Of a DNA stretch of 64,000 nucleotides, positions 1 through 10,691 are shown piece after piece. The notes under the pieces were generated by a model, which saw only the letters and a list, made by a program, of their open reading frames with translations, searched no databases and was not told where the DNA came from. This DNA comes from Closterium sp. NIES-65 (lineage: Eukaryota > Streptophyta > Zygnematophyceae > Desmidiales > Closteriaceae): contig CANXME010001990.1 in NCBI GenBank assembly GCA_948144175.1, positions 62,001-126,000 on the forward strand, in the 5' to 3' direction. The position numbers and the translations under genes are program-made. The stretch's first letter is position 1. Each line of letters begins with the position of its first letter.

Positions 1-2711
1 CACGATACATCTGGCACTTCAACCTCCCGAGTCGCGACATGGCCCTTGACGCTTTCGCCGCTTGGCTTCCAGCAGCAGAACGAGAATCAGGAGTGGAGCT
101 GAAAAGTTTCCAGTCACGGGGGAGGGGAATATCAGTCACAGAAATTCAAGGACTACTTAGCGGAAAGAGGCATCAAAAGGCTCATGTCCCTTCCCTACAC
201 CCATCAACAGCAAGGCGTGGCAGAAAGAATGAACAAGACTCTTCATAACACCATGCGCAAACTGTTGCGTGGCATGCGGCTACCCAACCACCAGTAGCCC
301 GAGGCGATGGACCACGCTGTCATGCTGCACAACTTGCTCTCGTCATCATCTCTCCCGAACAACACATCACTACACCTGTTGTGGACAGGATATTTGGGCA
401 GCAAAAAAATGTTGCGAGTGTTTGGCTGCATGGTACAGTACCGACTCCCAGCTGCACAAGCTGGCCGATTTTCTCAACGTGCACAGTGGGGAGTACACCT
501 AAGCATCGAAAAACATTACAACTCATGGAAGATTTTCTACGTCCACTCAAAGGAAACATTAGCAGGACGTGACGTGATTTTCTACAAACGACTTACCCTC
601 TCAACATACCTGCCAACCTGGAAGAAGACCGAGACCCCACAGGTGGATTTCATGGTGATCGAGCCTTCGCTTTGGCAGCGGACGAAGCTGACTGGGACGA
701 GCAGAATGTGGACGGAGCTTCGGAGGAAGTCGGATCTCTTCCCTACTGTTCCGTCGACGTCCCAATGGACGACGAAAACCCTCGCGAAAGCATCAACGCC
801 GAAGTCTATTACCACTTCGCCGACAACGGTTACGTTACACGTGCAAGAGTCAACACCGATAAAGCAGAATGCGTAGGACCCAACTTCACACCTGATCCAG
901 AAGCAGGAGACAAAACAGCTTATCCCGAGGACACAAATCTCCCCCGCTACACACAGAGTGGGGTGCAGATAGTGGGACTCGTCACCGCCGTCCATGGAGC
1001 AGCACCACCTAAGGAGCCTGCCATGATTCAGTAGGCTGTAGGGGGGAGCATAGGGAAAAATGGTGCGAAGCCATGGACAAGGAGTTGAAGGCGCTGGAAG
1101 AACACAACACCTAGAAATTCGTACCCATCGAAGTGACTTGCAACAAGACAATACTCACCGGGAAATGGGTTTTCCGTGTGAAAACTCTCAGAATCCCAAC
1201 CACTAGACCATTGGGATAAAAGGGCTTGTTTTAGTAGCGGGTCAGTGCGCCCATAACCCCCCAGGCGAACGCGCCTGTAACCCTCTCCAGGATCAATCGG
1301 GCATCCACTATGCAGATCTACTGACAAAAACATTGGCAGACGGAACCATCGACAAATTCAATGCGCGCTGGGTCTTTCGTGGCTTCGATCAAGAGCACGA
1401 ACGAGACTTCACCGAAACATTCGCTTCGATCATTCGACACTCCTCACTGCGGATTCTTCTCGTGATAGCCGCCATGAAGTGAAAAAAACTCTGACAAATC
1501 GACATCGCCAATGCCTTCCTCTACGCCCCTGTCGACGCTGAAATCTTCGTCGACCAACCTCACGGGTCTAATGCAGACCCTAACCGAGCCTGTCAGCTGC
1601 TAAAATCCCTGTACAGGATCAAGCAGGCTCTGAGGCTGTGGCAGCAGTACCTACACGCCCGGCTAATTCGCATCGGATTCTATCAACTGCCACACAATCA
1701 AGAGAGGTACCGACTCACGAAAGGCGTCGACTACATTCTGCTCATCGTCTACGTAGACGATTTGCTCTACATCGGCTCGTTTGACGGTATTACAACCTGG
1801 TTTGAAGGGGAGCTGCAGCGGGATTTCACACTCACCGTCTCCTCCACCGTGACGCAGTACCTCCGGCTCAACATATAGGAAGGAGAAAACGCGATCCGCC
1901 TCAGCGCTGCAAAATACGCCGACACCATCGCTAAACGCTTTGGATTAACCCCGACCACAATCTCCACGCCATACCGCTACACCGACGGAAACTGCAAGGA
2001 AGCCTCCGCTCCACTAAAACCCACTGGCATACGCGACTATCAATGAAAGATGGGATGTTTGCTCTTCGCAGCCGTCACCTGCCGACCGGACCTATCATAC
2101 TCAGCAAGCCAGCTCGCCACCTATCTCAAGAAACCTGAAGCAGAACACATGGCGGAGCTCGATCGCACTCTTCACTACCTTGTAAGCACCCTGATGATTG
2201 GCCTGACATACCACAAAACCGGAACCACAACGCCTAAGCTAATCGGCTACGTGGATGCTGACCACGCTGGCGACTCTGACAACAGCTACATCTATCGGCT
2301 CGAACCTATCAGGCCTATCTCGTGGCACTCAAGCAAGCAAGAACTAATCGCTCTCTCCTCAGCTGAAGCAGAATATATTGCACTCTGCTCAGCCACCAAC
2401 GAAGAACTGTACCTTCACGAACTGCTGGAAGAAACGAAGTTTGCCCAGTTACCCAGCTTCTCCCTATTTTGCGACAACCAATATGCAATTCGCATAGCAA
2501 ACAAGAACGGGTTCGCGAACCGGACGAAGCACATCGCCCTGTGATATTTCTTCGTGAAAGACGAGATCGAGAAGGGGAGACTCGAGCTATCCTATTGCAC
2601 CATGTCCGAGATGGCAGCTGATTACTTGACCAAGAAGCTCGGAAAGCAGAAGTTCGAATACTGCATGCTACTGACTGGACAAGGCCACGTCACCAGCAAC
2701 GACACTCCTTA
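1..2711 (+). pseudogene. A1 copia pol remnant (IN-RT-RNase H)
   Basis: Pieces of a copia Pol can be read in shifting frames. At about 130-300 is the integrase core with GGGEYQSQKF and GVAERMNKTL, which carries the last catalytic Glu. At about 307-640 is the integrase C-terminal part, with RVFGCM and RDVIFY. The linker lies at 672-1034. RT starts at about 1065 with KWVFRVK near 1165, then WVFRGFDQEHERDFTETFA near 1370, and the active-site YVDD at 1749-1760. RNase H lies at 2050-2544 (ADHAGD, SSAEAEYIAL, CDNQYAI), followed by a TGA and the C-terminal end YLTKKLGKQKFEY. Stops such as those at 1113 and 1481 and an insertion near 1200-1330 break the frame. It is a pseudogene beyond reasonable doubt; the exact indel positions are uncertain. 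Confidence 0.85.
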
Positions 2712-2812
2712 TGTGTCAAAACATCAGACTGTAAACGAGGCGAACTACAGCGAAGCAATGGCGAGTCAACTGAAGAGTTTGATAGGAAAGTATAGTTGGA
2801 GGTAATGCGAAG

Positions 2813-2835
2813 GTCAAAGGTCGGCGACCTTTGAC
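2813..2835. promoter_or_regulatory. Inverted repeat GTCAAAGGTC-n3-GACCTTTGAC in LTR
   Basis: Perfect 10-bp arms surround a 3-bp spacer (GGC). The same arms occur in the family A LTRs at 36815-36837 and 44668-44690 with other spacers (GCT, ACT), and with one arm mismatch at 18570-18592. Each arm contains TTGAC followed by C or T, the W-box core bound by plant WRKY factors. A role as an LTR enhancer is inference. Confidence 0.5.
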
Positions 2836-2965
2836 TTTACAAATACAGCGCGATAGCAAGGACAAACAACTGACTCGGTATTGAGCAGTTGCCCGAGTCG
2901 TCACTGTATCGCCGCAACAACAACAATAAAACACTTATTGCATCCTTTCATATTCCTTGTAGTCC

Positions 2966-2972
2966 TATAAAA
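2966..2972 (+). promoter_or_regulatory. TATA box of family A LTR
   Basis: TATAAAA lies about 150 bp before the LTR end, downstream of the inverted repeat. An equivalent TATAAAA is present on the minus strand at 18427-18433 in A2. The TATATATA run near 36683 may serve the same purpose in A3. Confidence 0.5.
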
Positions 2973-3121
2973 GCCAGTATTAGTACTTTATAATCAATCT
3001 ATCTTGCCCTCACACACCAGCGCAAGGTGGTTCAACAATTTATCACTAAACGCTTCCGCAATACAATATCCTTATTGGAGTCTTAGCTTTGAACGATCCT
3101 AAGGGCTTTTCTCAGCCCAAC

Positions 3122-3971
3122 GCCTCGCACATAGCCAGCTGCAAACAGCGCACTGCCCCGTCCCGTGCCCGCCTGTGCCCTACCTGCCCCGCTCTGCAGA
3201 GCCCGCCCTACGCTACCCGCGCTGCGCGCTGCCTGCCTGTGCTACCCGCGCTGCGCACTGCCCGCCTCGCGCTGCCCTGCCCGCGCCACCCACCCCGTTT
3301 CGTGCTGCCCGCCTACCAGAACCGTCCCGTCATGAGCAACAGCCACGCACTAGCAGCTCGCCGCACAGTAGCAACTGCGCGCGCAGCAAGCAGCCGCGCA
3401 CATGCCAGCCGCCACGCTCATAGTTGCAGCATGCGCGCGCACCAGCAGTGGCATGGTGCGCAAGCAGCTGCGCGCATGCCACCACCAGCACCGCACGCGC
3501 CTGCCGCCCCTCTCGCAACAGCAGCCGCTTTCACACCTACAGCCGCACGCGCAATTGCACCTACCGCGTCCACAGCTGCAGCACCCTTCCACTCCCCTCT
3601 AGCAATGCATCTAATGCCTTGCACGCAGTGGTAGCGGCACCCGTTACCCCACCAGTGCCTGCTGCCCCTCACACGCCTGCTGCCATAGGCATTCCACGCC
3701 CGGCGGTTGGCAGCCATAGTCGACCTTCCTGGGGCTGATTGGTGTTAGATCCTCTCCGTGCCTGGCATCCCTAGACTAGCCCTTCAGGCTCTACTCACCA
3801 CTCGCTCCGGCCTTTCCTAGACTCGCCTCTCCGGATGTGTTATTCTCAAGCTCCGTTTGTTCGTAGACCCGTTTCTTCTGGCGTCATACGCCCTTTGTTT
3901 GTTTCTCACTCCGGCCGCTCCTATCCTTGCACTCCTAGACCAGTAGCCCTCTCATTATTGCATCCACTCGA
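3122..3971 (+). other. GC-rich leader-like region between A1 LTR and B1
   Basis: No gene is seen here. The left 600 bp is extremely C-rich, with imperfect repeats around CCCGCGCTGCGC and CTGCCCGCC. It resembles the GC-rich, repeat-laden leaders found between PBS and gag in B2, B3, B4 and B5. The last 250 bp is less biased and runs into a gag-like frame at about 3972. Apparent ORFs here are Ala/Pro/Arg-rich by base composition. The likeliest reading is the leader of B1 with its 5' LTR lost. Confidence 0.45.
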
Positions 3972-5815
3972 GTCCTGTAATTTGATGTGGATGGTAGAGC
4001 TCTAGAATTCCCCTCCGAGCTCCTCCATGCCAAGCGGTACCTCCAAAGTCAGCCCTAGGATCGTGATACGCTCTGGGCGCACGCCTCTGGTGATCTGCCT
4101 TTTCCTCCGCCCCTGGTTGCCCTGCCTAACAGGCCTACTGGCGCAGACCAGGAGCCTGCCTTGAGGACAGGCAGGGGTGAGCCTGCCTTTAGCAGTGACG
4201 TCCTTGGGGACATGCTGTATGAGCTTGAGAGTCTTGTGGCTGCTTTACCTCGTTTTGCATCCATGCTGCTCTGCCCTGAGGGAGACCCGGATGCACTTGA
4301 CATCCCTACCCCGCGCTCTTACGTTGAGGCGATTGCGGGTGAGTACTCCTCTCATTGGCAGACTACCATGGACGCAGAGATGGCTTCCTGGAAGTCCGCA
4401 GGCACCTATGTCGACGAGGTTCCTACTCCTAGGGCGAACATAGTCGATGACATGTGGGTTTTCTGAGCGGAGCGGCCGCCAGGTTCTCCGCCTGCCTTCA
4501 AGTCGCGTTACGTTGCTCGAGGCTTCAGACGACGACAGGTGGTCAACACCTTCCAGACCTTCTCCCCCACCCCGAAGATGACTACTCTTCAGGTGTTGCT
4601 GCACGTTGCAGCACAGCGTGACTACGAGCTGCACTCCCTCGACTTCTCCACAGCTTTCTTGCAAGGCAGCCTTCATGAGGAGATCTGGCTGCGTGGCTTC
4701 ACAAGGTGCCTCGAGAGTGTCACGACACACTGAGGACGACACTTGCGGCTCTTGGGTTTGCTCCTTCCTCTTCTTACCCGTCGTTGTTTCTACGCACCGA
4801 CACTACCCTACCTCCGTTCTACGTTCTCGTGTACGTCGATGAATTGGTTTTTGCTACTGCTGACACGGAGGCGCTGGCCCTAGTGAAGGCAGAGCTGCGG
4901 GACAGACACACCTGCACTGACCTGGGTGAGCTGCAGAGCTATCTTGGCTTGCAGATCACACGGGACAGAGCGTGCCGCACCATCACCCTGACTCAGTCAT
5001 ACATGGTGCACCAGGTCCTTCAGCGCTTTGGCTTCCAGTTCTCCTCGCCACAACCCACTCCTCTGTCTATCGGCCACTCGCTATCAGCTCCACCTTTGGA
5101 CGAGTTCGTAGAGACGAGTGGTCCGTATCCAGAGTTTGTGGGTTGCCTCATGTAGCTCATAACGTGCACATGACCTGACCTCACGTACCTTTTAGCCTCC
5201 TGGGCTCTCTACGTGGCTCCCGGCAGACACCGAAAGGTGCACTGGGATGCTGCGAAGATGGTAATGTGTTACTTGTGCAGCACATTGGGCATGGGGCTCG
5301 TGCTTGGAGGACGGGGTTCAGTGGTACTCACAGGACACTCCGACGCTTCTTAGGCCAATGATCAGGCGACTCAGCGTTCGTCACAGGGTTACACATTCAG
5401 TCTTAGCTCTGGTTCTGTCTTGTGGAGATCCACTCGTTCTTCTTCTGTGCTTGGTTCTAGCTGTGAGGCCGAGATCTACAGTGGGGCCATGGCTGCACAG
5501 GAGCTACGCTGGCTGACCTACCTGTTGACCGACTTGGGGGAGCGGCCTCGTTCTCCTGCAGTTTTGTACGTAGACAACAAGGCAATTCTTGCTTTGTGTC
5601 ATGAGCAGAGACTGGAGCACAGAACAAAGCACATTGCTCTTCACTACTTCATTGCACGTGAGCTGCAACAGCGTCGTCAGCCCCGCCTTTCCTACGTGGC
5701 CTCGCGGGCCAACACTGGTGATGTGTTCACCAAGGCCCTTGGGTTTGGTGATCATCAGCGTTTCCGCACTGGTCTTGGGCTTGTGCCCACTCTGCCTCAC
5801 CTGCTGGTTGCTTGA
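3972..5815 (+). pseudogene. B1 copia gag-pol remnant, gag joined to RT
   Basis: One reading frame starts with a Gag-like FDVDGRALEFP at about 3981 and SQP-stop-DRDTLWAHASGDLPFPPP at about 4044. By about 4200 it has reached the sequence that normally precedes RT (ELESLVAALPRFASMLLCPEGDPDALDIPTPRSY). The rest of gag, protease and integrase, about 3.9 kb in B4, is missing. RT follows, with a stop at 4464-4466, a deletion near 4695 that changes frame, and the active site YVDE at 4832-4843 instead of YVDD. RNase H is broken near 5155 and ends cleanly at 5815 (DVFTKALGFGDHQRF). This copy is dead. It is closest to B2 in its LTR and 3' end. Confidence 0.85.
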
Positions 5816-6080
5816 CTTGCTCTTGTTGTACACGTATATATATATATATAAATATATATATCTTTATACCTGCTAGTTTACTCTTGCTATGTTGTGATCA
5901 GTGTACTGCCTTGTTATTATAAATCTACATGTGAACTGGCCTTGTGGCCGCTTGCTTGTCCTCAGATTGTGTGGTGTCCTTGAGATCCACCCAGAGCTTT
6001 GCTTTGCTTCCCTTCTAATGCTTGACTGGTCTTGTAACCGTTTGTTGTATTTGCTCTCTCCCACTTAGTCTACGGGGGTG
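5816..6080 (+). other. B1 3' UTR, TA microsatellite and polypurine tract
   Basis: This holds a TA-rich microsatellite (about 5835-5862), then a block also seen after B3, B4 and B5 pol: CATGTGAACTGGCCTTGTGG, a ATCCACCC motif, AGCTTTGCTTTGC and TTGACTGGTCTTGT. It ends with the polypurine tract TACGGGGGTG at 6071-6080, directly before the LTR TGTCAAA. Confidence 0.75.
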
Positions 6081-6161
6081 TGTCAAATTGTATGTTTTGT
6101 CAAACATCATATATGTGTTATTGCTGTGTAGGCTATAGTGGGTTAGCCTTTAAGGGGTACA
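6081..6161 (+). repeat. Left part of LTR shared by B1 and B2
   Basis: This is family B LTR sequence starting TGTCAAATTG right after the B1 polypurine tract. It includes the block GTAGGCTATAGTGGGTTAG that is conserved in all family B LTRs and may hold the core promoter (TATAG). G1 interrupts it at 6162 and the LTR resumes at 12006. Because the other side is followed by a primer-binding site, this LTR is both the 3' LTR of B1 and the 5' LTR of B2. Confidence 0.8.
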
Positions 6162-6563
6162 TGTCACAGGATCGAATTCTCAATCAAAACTTGTCACTAG
6201 AACTGAATACAAGGCATTTTTATACTCGGAAAATACAAGGATAAACGAGATAAAACGAACCTTCGGGAACACACCCTTCCCGATACTACAATCACAAGTG
6301 CGCATAAGCACGCAAGGCTATTGGCACTTGGGATTACGCCCAGATTACGGCGTATACACCACTGTCGGCGCTGTCGGTGCCGTATAATAGGTATGCCGGT
6401 GGGAAAAGTAGGAAATAAGAGAAATAAATAGAAGGCTCTAGAAAATAGAATAGTAGGCCGATTGAGATGAGATAAAGACCAAAATAAAGAGGAGAAAAGG
6501 GAGAATAGGATAACGGAAAAATACAATAGTGAGAAAATATTATAACGGGGACGTCCTCTCACA
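6162..6563 (-). repeat. G1 3' LTR
   Basis: The LTR is 402 bp and is bounded by TG...CA. A pyrimidine run on the plus strand (polypurine tract on the coding strand) adjoins it at 6564-6572. It is 199 bp longer than the 5' LTR of the same element; the extra stretch is about 6284-6482. Confidence 0.9.
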
Positions 6564-6573
6564 CTTCCCCCCC

Positions 6574-9500
6574 TCAAAGCTGGGTGGTAGAAGTAACACC
6601 CTGCTTGACAAGGTAGTCCTGTAGAGGACGGCGAGCGTTATCCATAGCGTGTTCAGGTACCCAGGTATCCTCGGAAGGATCATAGCCTTTCCAACGAATC
6701 AAGAGCCCCAAGGTGCCGCTACGTCGTCGTCGGTGCGCCAGAACGGCTTCGACTTCGTACTCGGGTTCCCCATTAACGATCACTGGCAGTGGCGGCAGCA
6801 ACTGGCGACCTTTGAAGACCGTGTTTGGGTCCCGATAGGGCTTGAGAAGTTGAACATGGAAGGCATTGTGAATTCTCCAGGTAGCTGGTAAACGCAAGCG
6901 GAAGGTTACTGGAGTGACCTGCGCCTCGACGAGAAAAGGTCCGTAGAAGCGAGGTCGGAGCTTAGACGGAAGATGGCTAATGTCGAGATTGCGGGTATCT
7001 AAAAGCACTTGATCGCCAATCGTGATGGAATGATCGTTGCGACTCCGATCAGCGAGCTTCTTTTGTTGCTGCTGGATAGTCAAAAGACGTTTATGCGTGC
7101 GCTCCCACAATTGGTGCATAGTGGAAATGAAGTCATGTGCGGGTTGCACCGTGGTGGGTACTGTTGGTTTCTGAGGCGTGAGTGGGTTGCGACCGTAACA
7201 GAGGAAGAAAGGAGTTTGCCTTGTTGCGGCGTGCGTGGCGTTGTTATACGCAAACTCGAGAACCGGCAGATGTGCATCCCATTTAGAGATATCGTCCTTA
7301 CACGCTGCTCGCAGAAGATGTTCAACAATCTGGTTGAGGCGCTCTGTCTGACCATCCGTTTGGGGATGATAGGCTGATGACATGGCGAGTTTGGTCCCCA
7401 TGAGCGACATGAGCTCCTTCCAGAATTTACTCGTGAATTTCGGGTCTCTGTCGGATATCAGCGTGGTTGGAATGCCATGTTGCGAGATGACGTAGCGGAA
7501 GAATAATTGCGCTGTCTCCTCGGTGCGAGCCGTTGTGTGTGTCGGAATGAAGTGTCCCATTTTGGAGAATTTGTGGATGACGACTAGAATGGCGTCGTAA
7601 CCAGCTTTGGTAGGTGGTAACCCGGTGATGAAGTCGAGGCTAACCACTTGCCAAGGCTGTTCAGGGATTGGAAGAGGATGTAGTAATCTTGCTTTCTTCT
7701 GTTTGCTGCTCTTCATCGGTTGGCATGTGTCGCACGAGGTGACGAATTTTTGTACGTCATCCGCCAAGTGGGGCCAATAATAATGCTTCGCAATACCGGC
7801 AAGCGTCTTGTTAGTACGGAAGTGGCCCGCGTAGAGAACATCATGATATTCTTCGAGCAGTAACTGGCGTAAGGGAGGGTAATTAGGTACTCATATTTTT
7901 GTTGAGCCCTTGCGGTATGCGATGTCTTGTTCCCATTGTAGAAGATGGCTCTTTTCTGCTACAGAGACTTCGGGGTCGATGGTGTATCCATGCGTGAAGA
8001 GTCCCTTCAACAGTGGGTTCATGCCATCGACTTGTAGGGCGGCAACGTGTGCAGGGCGACTCAGTGCGTCTGCCTTGTTCTTGTGCCCCGGCTTATACAC
8101 GATGTCGTAATGGAAGTGGGTTTCGAGAAATTCAATCCACCGGACCTGCCGCCTGGAGAGTGTTGGTTGGGTCTTCAGATACTTGAGGCTGCAGTGGTCG
8201 GTGTAGACGGTCGTTTTTCTTCCTTCGAGATAACACCTCCATGCCTTAAATGCGTTGACGATGGCGAGGGCCTCTTTGTCATGGATGGGGTAATTGAGTT
8301 CTGCCCCGTGAAGTTTTTTACTGAGGTATGCAATGGGTTGCAGTCCCTTCCCTTGATCCTGCATGAGTACTGCGCCCACTGCTTGATCGCTAGCATCGGC
8401 CTCGATGACATAGTCAAGTTCAGGGTCTGGCAGGATAAGGACAGGTGCGGACGTGAGTGCGGTCTTAAGTTGTTCCACTGCTTCCTGGTGCTTCGCCTCC
8501 CATTGATATGGTGTATTCTTCTTCAACAAGTTCGTTAATGGTGCGGCAATCTTGGCGTAGTTCGGTACGAACCGGTTGTAGTAGTTGGCGAATCCAAGGA
8601 ACTGTTGTAACTCCTTCACGTTCTCAGGGGTCTTCCACATTCGCACTGCTTCGATCTTCTTAGGATCCACGTGAACTCCTTGAGCGCTCACCATATGTCC
8701 AAGGAACTGGACTTTTTTCAACGCAAACTCGCTCTTGGATAGTTTCACGTAGAAGCGTTCTCGTCGAAGAATTTCAAACACCCGTCGTAGATGCTCAACC
8801 TGCTGCTTCGTATCTTTCGAGTAGATCAAGATATCGTCCAAATACACCACCACGCACTCGTCCAGAAGGGGCCGAAGGATGTGGTTCAAATCCGCCTGAA
8901 ATGTGGCTGGTGCGTTAGTGAGTCCGAATGGCATCACGAGATACTCGTATGACCCATACCGAGTTCGAAAAGCGGTTTTGTGGATAGAGTTGTCCGCCAT
9001 ACGAATTTGCCAGTATCCTGATCTGAGGTCGAGCTTGGAGAATACCGTAGCACCGCGAAGTTGATCGAGTAAGTCGTCGATCCGTGGTATCGGGTATTTA
9101 TTTTTTACAGTCTGCTTGTTCAAGGCTCGGTAGTCGATGCACATTCGCAGACTTCCGTCTGGCTTTGGAGTGAAGAGAACTGGAGCTCCGTACGGCGAAG
9201 TCGAAGGTCGAATCAGCCCTTTCTCCAGGAGATACTCTATTTGTTTTTTCATATCGGCAAGCTCTGTCGGGCTCAGCCGGTATGGTGCTCGGAACGTTGG
9301 CTTGGACCCCGGCTCTTCTACGATCTCGTGTTGATGTGTCCGGTATGGCGGTAGTTGATCAGGTAAATCATCAGGGAGAACGTCCTGGAACTCTTCAAGA
9401 ATTTTCTTGACTGCTGGAGGAAATTCCTGGGTCTGCTTCTCTCCGTTGTCTGCCTCGTTGACTATTGCCATGAATTCCGCCGTGGTCCGTTTGACGTCCT

Positions 9501-10691
9501 TTTCAAAGCGTGCGAGTGTCTCGACTGGAATATTTCCCGTGTCGTACCATTTGGGAAGGCTGATTTTCCTCCCATTGTTGTTGATGTTGGCCGTCTGGTT
9601 AACCCAGTTGATCTCGGGGTTGAACTTTTTAAGAAAGTCTCTCCCGAAGATTACGTCGAGTCCTTTGATATTTGTGACGGGGAGAGCAGGCTTCCATCGA
9701 AGGGGTCCAATCTGGAGTACTAACCGTGTTTCCCCGTAGATAGGTAGCTTACTGCCATCCACCATCGTTGCAGAGAAGCTTGAGGACTTGATGTCACCTC
9801 CGAGTCGATCGATTGCCTTTTTGTCATAGACGTTGTGCGACGCCCCGCTGTCCACGAGTGCTTGGAGGCGCTGTCCATTGCAGATCACCTCGAGCAGGAG
9901 TGGTGAGCGTTGCTCGAAGTACCCAAAAATAGTCTCGTTAATAGGATCATAGGGTACATCCCAATATTCAGTACACACCGTGGTTCCACTGTTTTCTCCT
10001 GGACAACTATCTGGCCTGGGCTGCGTGGAGAAAGGCTCTTCTCCAACGCCAGGAGTAGAGGTAGTAACCATACAAGTTGACCCTGAGGGGGTGGATCCGG
10101 TCGACGCCTGCAATCCACTGGATGCATCCTTGAGGGGTTTTCGGAGTTTCTACAGCTTCTTTTGAACTCCCAGCTGCCTCTTCAGCTGCTTCAGCTCCAT
10201 AGACTTCTTCCCTGGGGAGTGGAGAGTCGTCTTGGGCTGGTTCCGGGAGAGGACGTTGACGCCGTGAAAAGGTCTACTCCTTTCCACACTCCTTAATTTT
10301 TTCCCCAGCTCCGTAGGCACCGGTACCACTTCTTTAATTGTCTGCTTCCTCTGGAGTTCTTCCCGGAATTTGTTTATGGCTCCGGACCCGCGAAAATCGC
10401 CAGTCTTCATTAAAGCATCTTTGAAAGATAGCTTTAACGAATTCTGTTTATTTCTGGGGTCGAATTGGAGAGTTCCCGTCTTGATCGAGTCTGTTTTCGC
10501 GGAGGTTTTCTTTTCCTCGGCGAATTCCTCTAACAAATTTCGGTCAAGGGGCTTGGGATTTCGCCCTTGATTCTCCAAATCTCGCGCCCAATGCTGTCCT
10601 TCAATTTCGATTCGGTCCAGATTGCGCTGACGCTTTCGGATCTGTTTTTCCTCGCCAGCACGATACGCAATCACTGGCGAGATCCGTTTTT
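6574..10691 (-). pseudogene. pol: G1 pol: PR-RT-RNase H-IN-chromodomain, two in-frame stops
   Basis: This is one frame from the end of gag to 6574, interrupted only by TAG at 10150-10152 and TGA at 7891-7893. Domains: a basic spacer (10674-10153); pepsin-type protease with LVDSGASHN (DSGA at 9841-9852); RT with YLDD at 8833-8844 and [13 protein letters not shown] before it; RNase H with EADAS and [10 protein letters not shown]. Integrase has an H2C2 zinc finger (about 7740-7860) and catalytic Asp in LDFITG, Asp in SDRDPKF and Glu in GQTERLN. A C-terminal chromodomain follows (EYEVEAVLAHRRRR...LIRWKGYDPSEDTWVPE). This makes it a chromovirus, a group that tends to insert in heterochromatin. The frame lies -1 relative to gag. 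Apart from the two nonsense codons it looks complete. Confidence 0.9.

Larger units (their letters stand above)
1..3121 (+). mobile_element. A1: decayed Ty1/copia element, family A (3' part)
   Basis: This is the 3' portion of a copia retrotransposon that enters from the left window edge. The order integrase, reverse transcriptase, RNase H, LTR is the copia (Pseudoviridae-type) order, because integrase lies before RT. The 3' LTR is related to the family A LTRs at 18273-18728, 36533-36964 and 44436-44819, and it sits directly after the RNase H end as it should. The element has many stops and indels and cannot encode a working polyprotein. Its 5' part lies outside the window. Confidence 0.85.
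2712..3121 (+). repeat. A1 3' LTR (family A)
   Basis: This block of about 410 bp follows the RNase H end and aligns in order with the other family A LTRs. Shared landmarks are the paired GTCAAAGGTC/GACCTTTGAC arms, ACTCGG...CCGAGTC, the TATA box, CACCAGCGCAAGGTGGTTCAA, CTTCCGCAA, and the end GATCCTAAGGGCTTTTCTCAGCCCAAC. The outer dinucleotides have decayed, so the start is good to only a few bases. Confidence 0.75.

Noticed and set aside
3089..3738. Overlapping Ala/Arg/His-rich ORFs
   Set aside because: Both strands and all frames are open because of the GC-rich composition. No start context, domain or conservation was seen.
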